Source of the DNA: Discostella pseudostelligera
Taxonomy: Eukaryota > Bacillariophyta > Thalassiosirophyceae > Thalassiosirales > Thalassiosiraceae
DNA: 26,314 bases
Direction: 5' to 3'
Assembly (NCBI GenBank): GCA_036940085.1
Contig: JALLBK010000463.1
Span: forward strand, 1 to 26,314
Shown one piece after another: positions 18,425-26,314 of the stretch (positions within the stretch are counted from its first letter, which is position 1; each line of letters begins with the position of its first letter). The notes below the pieces were generated by a model. The model ran no database searches and had not been told where the DNA came from. It worked only from the letters and a program-made list of their open reading frames with translations. The position numbers and the translations under genes were made by a program.

Positions 18425-21400
18425 CTAAAGTCCTCCAACGTGTTGCGCCTCCAATATGCTGCCCACTTGTCGAAAAATCACTTGCTCATCGACTCTTTTT
18501 GGTGCGAACTGATACTCAGAAGCAGTCCTCATGTTCAGGACTTTGCCACTTCGTAAAATCCTTCGTGTCTGCTGCCGTTCAGTTCTTCGACGATGCTGCA
18601 ACCACGAGACAGTTTTATCGACAGATGCTTGTTCATTGCGAGTCGACAGACTCATTGTTTGTACACTTCGTGGACTTCTGACCTCGACATTGCCACTTGA
18701 GCTAACATCGATGATAGCATAATGTGAACACTCCTCACGACATTGGGGGCAATCCAGCACAAGGCTCCCTCGAACTTTGACATGCTTCTTTTCACATGAC
18801 ATGAGCCGAATATCAGAGTACATTACATCCACTGCACTGGAGCACACAATTAACTCGGATCTGTACGTTTTGAGCATGCCGACAAGCATTTCCCGAAAGT
18901 CACCAAGGTTTCGTCCAGCATGATCTCTTGTTACCTTGTGCATCAACTCATATATGGATACATTGGGGATCAACCGTTGCATGGTCATAAGTAATAACTC
19001 GCCGAGCACAGTGGACAATTCCGATGAGATGTCTTCCGCAGAATCTTTGGAATTGCAGAGCAACGTCTTTGCATTAACTAACCTATCCAGCACATAGAAC
19101 CAGAGCAGCGGACCACGTTCATTGTCTAATGCAAGATGATCATCTTTATTGCGTTCACAAAGATCCAAGATTGCAGATAGAAGTTGTTTCATGGCACTGA
19201 TGTCCTTTTCTGCCAATTCATTTCGACCCCCACAAGATTTCGAACCGATTCGACCAGTTCTTTTCAAGTCAGAGGATAGGGATGAATAGCTAGATTGGAG
19301 TATGCTTCTGAGGTGGGTCGTTCGTGAATCAAGAGTTTCAAGCATTAAATTGAGAGCACCCGATACGTCTCCTGTCCGTTCAAGTAAGTATGCACTAGCA
19401 TCAGTGATCTTTCCGTCTCGGCAAATCTTCAACGCGTCGGACAACCGATAATCATTATTGTTGGAAAGGTATTGATATACTTCATCAGGTTGAAATCTTG
19501 TCATGCTGTGCAGATATACGTGATGATGGTCAACAGTCAAATTGGCAGATAGTTCTTGGGCGGCTACCCGATCGACTTTGTCCAAGGCCCCACAAATGAT
19601 TGCACGGAGAAATTCATACTCAATTCTCCCTCCCTCGATGCCTCTTAGCGATGACAATATCATGTCGAAATCTTCTACGAAAATTTCACCAACTAGTTGA
19701 GCAGTGAGCACAGAATCCAATTCGACTAGTTCTGGCAGCCGATGGACTACAACATCTCTCAAAGTGGATACGTTATCACCAGAGCATTCTTTTTTGACGT
19801 ATGGAAATACTCCACTCTTGAAATCTTCATCCTTGTCTTCCAAATAGCAGTCGATAGAACGATTAAAATGAGCCTTACACAGCTCTGACATGTCATATCG
19901 ATTTCTGACGCTCGTCATCGCAACTTTGTGAAGAAATAACGCTGCTCGTGTCATATTCACGCTCTCAACTGATGCCAGAACTTTTTCCAACTCATATGAT
20001 GATCCAGGGAGAGCACGAAGCAACGTCAGAATATCTTCTTCTGTTGCATCCTTTTTGTTGCATAGCCGGATGAAAACCCGTAGAGTGATCTCCTTCGGTA
20101 CAGTAAACACGCCAAGCCGCAAGTACTTCGCCAAGAAGTCTAAGAAATAAGGCCCTGCTCTTGTCGTTAACTGTGTCATTTGCTTCGTTACACCGAAATG
20201 ATATGATGATTTCATCACGCTGTCTGCCATGATTATTGATGCCAAAATGCTCACTAATTCCTGTCTATCCGGAAGGATTTCCTTGCCATTTTCAGCATCT
20301 TCTGAGGGACTTGATCCCTTCATGGTATTGTTCACATCACAGTCCACCGCCCAAGAACCCGTCGCGACTTGACTCTGCGCCTGTGCGAACTTGGCCCCAG
20401 GATCGTCAAAAATCAATGCCAAACACTCAAGAAAAGCTTTGGTGTCTACTAGAATGAGTGTCCGGAGGTACGGGTATGATAAAGCGCGAATACCGTGGAG
20501 GAATTCATTTTTACTCTGCGATTGATGAGATGGCATGCCCTGGGGTGATTTGTACTTTTCACGATAGAGCAGACAAAACAGTTCAGGAAGCAGACTTCGT
20601 CGTCGCTCCTCAGGAAGTATGAGATTTCCTTTCGGAAACGTTCTTCCCATGAAGGAGTACCGAAGATAGAGCCTACGGAAAATGGTCATCATGAAATCAA
20701 ATCATCTGAGAAATGATGCACAACACGTTCTTCAATTGTGCGGGGTTGACACTTACATTGCCTTGTATCCATATTGCTCAAACGTGTTACTTAGAATGGC
20801 ATCCTTCTGCCGATCAGAATGCATGACTTCTGCCTTACCAGCCGAGTCAAAAACCGCATCAAAAACAATCTCCAGGGGAGAGACGTAATCGTCCAAACCG
20901 GTCGAGTAGACGTGAAGTAGTCCAGTGTACAGCTTATGTTTCTTCAACAGCGTCAATATCGAATCGAAGTCCATCAAATGGCAGTCTATGTGTAGGAGGC
21001 ATCGCTCAACCATTGGCAAATCTCCCATCTCTTTGCAATGCGCAACAAACAAAACCATCACTTCGGGGGCGATATATTTCAGCTTGTCATTGAGAATGTA
21101 CGACTTCGTGACGTCAAAAAATACCTAAAGCGAGGGAGAAGGGAAGATATTTCGATGAAAAGAGAGGAAAATGCAAAGCTGCATATCGGCAAGGATAACT
21201 CACGTTCATATATCGCGCTTCGTAAAAGCAACGGAAGATTGGACCAAACAACAAATCTAGTCGTCTGATGACAGTACAAAACTCCAAACAAACACCTTAA
21301 GACAAGACAAAAGGTCAAATGCGGAAACAATGAGAAATATGTGAACAAAGAGCAAGCACCGAATCAAGTAACCGATTACCTGACAACATTTCAAAATGGC

Positions 21401-24400
21401 TTTCAGCAAGATTAAGTCGATTCATGATCTTGTTGTTTGAGGAAGACGGCACCAATTGTGGAAAATCAGGCGCATTGTCTACCGCAAGTATCAAGTATCG
21501 CATCAATAATTCAGCCATCCAAACTTCATCGTCCGTCAGAAGTGAAGGATCCACCCTTGTCATTACATCAAAGTTTTTCAATACAAGAGATGATGGATCA
21601 CTGTTTCGTTTGTTATCCTCCTGGCTCAAGATAGAGCTTTCGTAATGATCTAATGCAAGTGCTAACGCTTCAAGCCACTGCCCACCATCCTCCAACGACA
21701 TAATTTGCTGCCTAATACCCAGCACGGTGATCTCTTTGACCTCTCCTTGGCACATGATGTACAAACGGTTGTCACTTAATCGAAAGCAATTCATAAAAGT
21801 TGTGCAGCACCCGTGGGAGCTCTGCTGGTTCAATCTGGATGTAGAAGCAGAACGGCTAAGTGCGAATTCCGCATACACAAGCTTTATTTGTGAAAAGTCA
21901 AGCCGTTCCTGCATCGTCATTATAACGGTATCAATCAAAATGAATTCGTTTGTAATCGTCAAGTATGCCAATGACCGTTTGCCCAGCCAATTCAATGCCA
22001 CGACAGGCGCCGAAGCGTCGAATTCGTCGTGCGTTCCAAACGCCGGCCAGTTTATAAGAGCGGCAGAATTTCCCTCAATAGTAGGAACATTATCAGGAGC
22101 ATAGTCATGATCTACATCCAGGGGGGGGCTTGCACGTAAGAATTGGAGACAGCACCCCCACGCCCGTGCCAATATAGGCGTGACGGAATGCCCACCACAA
22201 GAAACAAGGGCCCAACCCCACGAAAGACATGGGAGGAAAGGAACGGGCATAGAGTCGATGCTGCTCTTGGATTGCACAAATTGTCGTTCCATGGCAGTAG
22301 AGGCATTGGATTGATATGTAGATGTCGACATGTATGACGATGCGTATGAAGCATTCGTGTAACTGGACACATAAGTGGAGGCATAATTCGACGAAGCTTG
22401 GGTTAATCGATCATCATCACCTCGCGACGGGTCGATACGCTCCGTCGATGGACGCGCCCAACGATGTAGCACGCTCACCTTCGGCTCGACCGATACCGCA
22501 AAGGAGCTTCGCCCCGACGATAATGCTACCAAAACGATTCTACTATCAAAGGTTGTCTTCTGCTGATGCGCAGAACCCTGAATAGCAGTAGGAGCCCCAG
22601 CAGCCGCGGTCATGTCTAAGGGGTCCAAAACATCCATTGCCAAAATCTGCCCAGCAGTTCCATCAAGGAGGCATTCCGTTTCGACCGAATACGATGATGA
22701 CCAAACCAACCTTCCCTGGGAGAAGATTAACTTATTCACCAGCCCCCCAGCGTCGATGCTCACAGCACCGAGCTTTTCGCCATCTCCGACGGCGCCGTAA
22801 CCGACACCACTCATGGAAACGAATGTAAACCTTGCGGAGCATATCGATGAGGTGTGCAAATCAGCGATGTGTTTGAGTATTGCGCCCTTGATGACGTCCC
22901 ATAATATGATATTACCTGTGCCATAGCCCGCCAGGAGGTAATCGCCGTGGGATGATAGGTCGATTGATGTTACTGACCCAAAGTGGCTTGTGGCGACATG
23001 CGATGCTGCCGTTGTGACATCATTGCGTCGAACGCTTCCTCCACCGCCGATGCCTTCTGCAGTTGTCCCATGCTGTTGCTGCTGCGTCTTTCCTAATACG
23101 ATTTTGAGCTGTTCGTACAAATCAAACACCAAAACTTCGCCTCCTTGATTGCCGATCGCAATGAACTTGGAATTCACGGCAAGGGCCGTAGGTAGGCGGC
23201 CTGCTCCTCCACTGGTCCCCATATTATTCGCGATGGCAGCAGCAGATGATAATGATGATGTTTGTCCAGCACATCTATTGTCGGCAATATTCTCACCATT
23301 TAACAACTGAGAGGAAAGTCCTCTTCTACCAAGCGATGAGATCATGGATTTCATCTGTATAATCCCTCCAGAGAAGCAAAATCGCGGTTGCTGTTGCTGT
23401 TGATTAGATTGGTTCTGATTGCTATGTGATCGTTGTCGTTGATAAGACGAGTATATTTCTTGCTCCACTGCTGCCGATGAAGATGTCCGCACCTTCGTCA
23501 TCAACTCCACCCTTGGTCTCATTCGGCGCTTAACCGTGAGCGGTGATACCAAATTCCGCGTGGTGGGGGCATCGCTGCTACTGCTCGAACTGAGCAACTT
23601 CCGTTCAGCATTTTCAGCCTGTTGCAGGCGCAGTGCCGAGAGGGCACAAGCTCTTTCGTCGTCGTCGTCATCGTCGTTGTTGACTGGGGCTTCTCGTTGT
23701 TGAATATTTTGCGGTAGCCGAATCTCTTTCGCAGTGGATTTGTTATGGTCGATGTCCCTTTGTTCTCGTTGGCGACCGATTCGGATGTGCGGTGCTTTCG
23801 AATCTGGCACCTGCACCTGTTGCTGTTTAATGTCCAAACTCCCTCCTTCCCCCTTTCGAGTGAGTGGGTATTGCACGATGGATATGTTGTTCTTATCATG
23901 CGTCATGACATCCTCCATTCTAGATCGCTGCTGCTGTTGGAAGCCACTAGACTTGCCATAGTTGCTCAGATCATCGTTCGTATCGGTAGCAGAGTCTGAG
24001 TCGTCACTATCGTTGGGTTGCCGACAATGGGATGAAACGGTGGGTGCAAATCCGCGGTAGCCATTGCCATCTTGCAAATCTCGTTTCTTACTGAGTGAGG
24101 AGATGTCAAACGACCGTAAATACAAATCTTCGTCCTCATCGTTGTCATCATCGTCTTGGACCGCGTTTAATATGGCATCTACTTCCATGGAATGCAGTGA
24201 TGATATCACATGATTCTTTTGTTTTTCATTGTTCTTGTTGTTGCCGACTTCGGTGAACCTCCTCCTGCTCCTATCATTAGCGGCTGCGGGAAATGACGAT
24301 GCATTGTAATAATCGGAATCGTCATCATCAGTATCTTCATCGGAATCGTCATTATCTTCATTCAAAATGGATTGCAACAAAAAATCCATGTTCTCATTAT

Positions 24401-25151
24401 AAGCGGAGGCCACTTCACTTTTCCCGTTCCCATTGATGCCGGCCTTCGAAGGTCTGCCATTTCGATAGGGGGATGATGTCAACGACGACGCGAAAGTAAG
24501 ACCCTTCCCATAGCGGCTATTGTCAAACTTATCCCGATTGTGATGAAAAATATCGGCACCGTCGTCATTTTCATCATCGTCGTCGCAATCGGCATCAGCC
24601 TCCATCAAAATCCTCTCCAATTCCAAGTTGGTGAAGGTGCTTATGGCGGAAGATGATGAGATGGTATTGTTGCCTACCTCGCGACGGCCACCGCGACCAC
24701 CAGCATTACCACTAGCACTAGCACCACTCAAACTAAGATTTTGCATTCCTCCTCCTCTTCCTTCGGAATACTTCCTCATGAGTATCCGTTCTACAATGTC
24801 TGAATCAAACTGTTCGTCTTCTTGTTCTTCTCCTCTTCCATCCTCGTCAAACTCATCTCGAATTCCGGAAGCACCATTCATTATCGAATGCAGCACATCA
24901 GTATGACTCTCCCTCTGATCATTATTGCTGATTGTCTCTCCTCGAAATCTTCCCGTAGTACCAATACAGTTGTCAGCCATTGCCGCCACTGCCACTACTT
25001 CGTCTGTGGCATTGCTCAAATTACTAACGGTGGATTGACTAAATACGTTATCATCTGACTGCGCGGCGGCAACGACGTCGCCTACGTCGTCGTCATCGTG
25101 TGTGACCGACGAGTCCGAGGAGGGTGCATCGAGGATGGCTTGTAGATCCAT
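18425..25151 (-). CDS. VPS8: VPS8, CORVET endosomal tethering complex subunit, four exons
   Basis: Exons: 25151-21380, 21295-21204, 21124-20757, 20672-18425 (phases 1, 0, 2), giving about 2159 aa. VPS8 binds Rab5 and tethers early endosomes as part of CORVET. After a ~640-residue acidic, low-complexity N-terminus come a WD40-type propeller from residue ~650 (LPTALAVNSKFIAIGNQGG, HGDYLLAGYGTGNIILWDV) and an alpha-solenoid. The solenoid joins well across the exon ends: LEFC...RRLDLLFGPIF (exon 2), YILNDKLKYIAPEVM and YTGLLHVYSTGLDDYVSPLE (exon 3), then LYLRYSFMGRTFP and ALSYPYLRTLILVDTKAFLE (exon 4), all characteristic VPS8 segments. The C-terminus has CPQC where the RING starts but no following CGHxxH. 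The ATG at 25151 (MDLQAILD) was chosen as the first in-frame ATG. The protein is much longer than the ~1430 aa animal form, mainly through the N-terminus. Confidence 0.93.
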
Positions 25152-25327
25152 TGGGAGATAATTATTTATTTGCCCTCTGTAACTTCCCAAGGGAGAGGGG
25201 AGAGGGTATTGTTGGAGGTAGATATCTAGTAGGAGTACAATAATAGTGTCGCTTGTGCTTCGCTACAATATCGTTGTTGTTGTTGTCGGTGCACGGTGCG
25301 TCAGGAGATAGAGGTCAGGAGTCAAAG

Positions 25328-25335
25328 TTCCCGCC
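25328..25335 (-). promoter_or_regulatory. Single TTCCCGCC (E2F-type) site upstream of VPS8
   Basis: The exact octamer lies 177 bp upstream of the VPS8 start codon, in the same distance range as the clusters at other genes here. Confidence 0.4.
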
Positions 25336-25364
25336 AACATCCTGACGAGTGGAAGGTGTTGTTG

Positions 25365-25456
25365 TTAAGTATCTTTTTAATTTAAAAATTTAATTTCGGA
25401 ATCTGTTAGGTATCTTTTTCAATTTCAAATTTCAATTTTAAAAGTTCTTAAGTATC
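25365..25456 (-). repeat. AT-rich tandem repeat, about 41-bp period
   Basis: TTARGTATC occurs at 25365, 25406 and 25448, spaced 41 and 42 bp. The first two copies continue as TCTTTTT(C)AATTT, then AAATTT and further AATTT words; the third is cut after TTAAGTATC. The array has about 2.2 units and lies 215-305 bp upstream of VPS8. Confidence 0.7.
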
Positions 25457-26036
25457 ATGGCACTTCGACGAGGAGTGATTTGGCGGCAACCCTTCCACGA
25501 GGCACCCTCCCTCCTGACTGCCTTTTTCCTCCCTCGGGAGATAAGTACTTAGGGAGGGAGGAGGGGTGCTTGGGTGCACTCCATGATGTGAGCATTTCTT
25601 AGTGAGAGAGCCATAGATGCAAGTGGGTGGGTGTGGACGACAAACGATTCGGGCTTACACAGGGGGTCGATAGTGGTTCCGTTTAAAGCCAGGATGAAGT
25701 AACATACACTAAATAATTATGACTATTGAATGAAATGATCCACAGGCATCTTAAGTCCGGTGGTGATGGATAAAATAGACACCGATAGAGAGGAACGGAT
25801 GGGAGCTTTACATGTTGAATGCCGGAACCAAGTCAGGGTTGGTAGAGTCCAACCCTTCCAATCAGCACAGAGCCAAACAACTGCTGCTCGTAGCAGCTCA
25901 TGGAGTAAGATGATATGGAGACATAGAAGCTGCACAAAGTTGAACCAGTGGTGTGAAGATGACCGCAAACCAACATGCACGTATGTCCCAAAGCAACCAA
26001 GTACGTTTCCGATTTCCCCTCATAGAAATCCCTCCT

Positions 26037-26314
26037 CTATCGTCCGCGGTACTGCCCATCGTGAAACCCCCCACCGGAAGGCGCTCCCACATCTGCCTGC
26101 CCGGTTGCAGCGGATCCGTTGTCGATCCTGCTCCAATCCCAATCCAAGCTGGAGTTATTGTTTGTGTAGCCTTGACTCCTAAACAAGTCCCCAAACATCC
26201 CACGCAGGTAGGCAGTGTTCGGCTTGGCATCGAACTTAAGACTGCGACAGTATGCGAGATACTCGGCGAATTGGGAAGGACATCCTTGACACAAAGCGGG
26301 GATGGTGATCGATT
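26037..26314 (-). CDS. Casein kinase I family protein, C-terminal end (partial)
   Basis: The frame is open from the window edge (first full codon at 26312) to TAG at 26037-26039, about 91 residues. The segment LCQGCPSQFAEYLAYCRSLK, then FDAKPNTAYLRGMFGDLFRSQGY and DWDW, is the end of the CK1 kinase fold: the 'LC.G.P.eF..Yl.Y.r.L.F...P.y.YLr..F..lf...g' helices and the closing D-W. A short Gly-rich tail (GAPSGGGFHDGQYRGR) follows. Catalytic parts lie beyond the window. CK1 enzymes are Ser/Thr kinases in signalling, endocytosis and cell-cycle control; the isoform cannot be told from this end. Confidence 0.85.
   Translation of the reverse strand, partial: SITIPALCQGCPSQFAEYLAYCRSLKFDAKPNTAYLRGMFGDLFRSQGYTNNNSSLDWDWSRIDNGSAATGQADVGAPSGGGFHDGQYRGR

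Larger units (their letters stand above)
25152..26036. other. Intergenic region, VPS8 promoter to casein kinase 3' end
   Basis: This 885-bp region holds one E2F-type site (25328), an AT-rich tandem repeat (25365-25456), and a purine/pyrimidine hairpin in which TCCTCCCTC at 25527-25535 pairs with GAGGGAGGA at 25554-25562. Open frames between 25720 and 26180 lack protein-like composition and one overlaps the kinase exon on the opposite strand. Confidence 0.5.

Noticed and set aside
18223..18681. A 152-codon plus-strand frame overlapping the VPS8 3' end.
   Set aside because: It is mostly antisense to VPS8 coding sequence and shows no recognisable domain or targeting feature.
25188..25190. VPS8 starting at 25190.
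   Set aside because: That codon is TTG; the first in-frame ATG is at 25151, giving MDLQAILD, which matches the repeated motif style of the N-terminus.
25760..26182. A 140-codon plus-strand frame rich in Arg, Pro and Cys.
   Set aside because: It is antisense to the casein kinase exon at its 3' end and its composition looks like random translation.

Overview
The window is nuclear DNA of a unicellular eukaryote, most likely a diatom or close stramenopile relative. Evidence: five genes are split by short introns (79-164 bp, mostly GTGAGT/GTAAGT donors); intergenic distances are a few hundred bases; proteins are padded with Ser, Asp, Asn, Gln and His runs; the core domains are eukaryotic (CPSF73, VPS8, casein kinase I, Mrs2/CorA, TVP15, GCK). 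The species cannot be named from sequence alone. There are no ribosomal RNA genes, convincing tRNAs, CRISPR arrays or intact mobile elements.

Layout, left to right. (1) 2-1840 (+): 3' part of a gene fusing an IMPACT/UPF0029-type domain to an AlkB-type 2OG-Fe(II) oxygenase with a hydrophobic tail. (2) 1920-4130 (-): five-exon Mrs2/CorA magnesium channel. (3) 4871-5761 (-): two-exon TVP15/COPI-associated membrane protein. (4) 6440-9179 (+): four-exon CPSF73 (CPSF3/Ysh1), the pre-mRNA 3'-end endonuclease. (5) 9642-10370 (+): orphan secretory or plastid-type membrane protein. (6) 10567-12663 (-): GCK-domain (twin CX9C) protein whose cysteine motif is split by an acidic insert. (7) 13057-15013 (+): three-exon Kv-like potassium channel with a C-terminal zinc ribbon. 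(8) 15296-16378 (-): orphan low-complexity protein with YDVSEY repeats. (9) 16921-17730 (-): frameshifted remnant of a probable transposon-associated gene. (10) 18425-25151 (-): four-exon VPS8, the CORVET tethering subunit, with a very long acidic N-terminus. (11) 26037-26314 (-): C-terminal end of a casein kinase I, cut by the window edge.

The genes do not form one pathway; this is an ordinary eukaryotic gene neighbourhood with mixed strands and convergent or divergent pairs. The main shared signal is regulatory. The octamer GGCGGGAA/TTCCCGCC, the classic E2F/DP core, recurs in four of the promoter-bearing intergenic regions, with five copies in 131 bp upstream of the magnesium channel and copies in both large bidirectional promoters.

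The best candidates for something undescribed are the IMPACT-AlkB fusion, the potassium channel with a zinc ribbon, the split GCK motif, and six short IL-plus-acidic motifs in the N-terminus of VPS8, whose C-terminal RING looks eroded. All splice models were built by eye from donor/acceptor consensus, reading phase and family continuity; transcript data would settle them.
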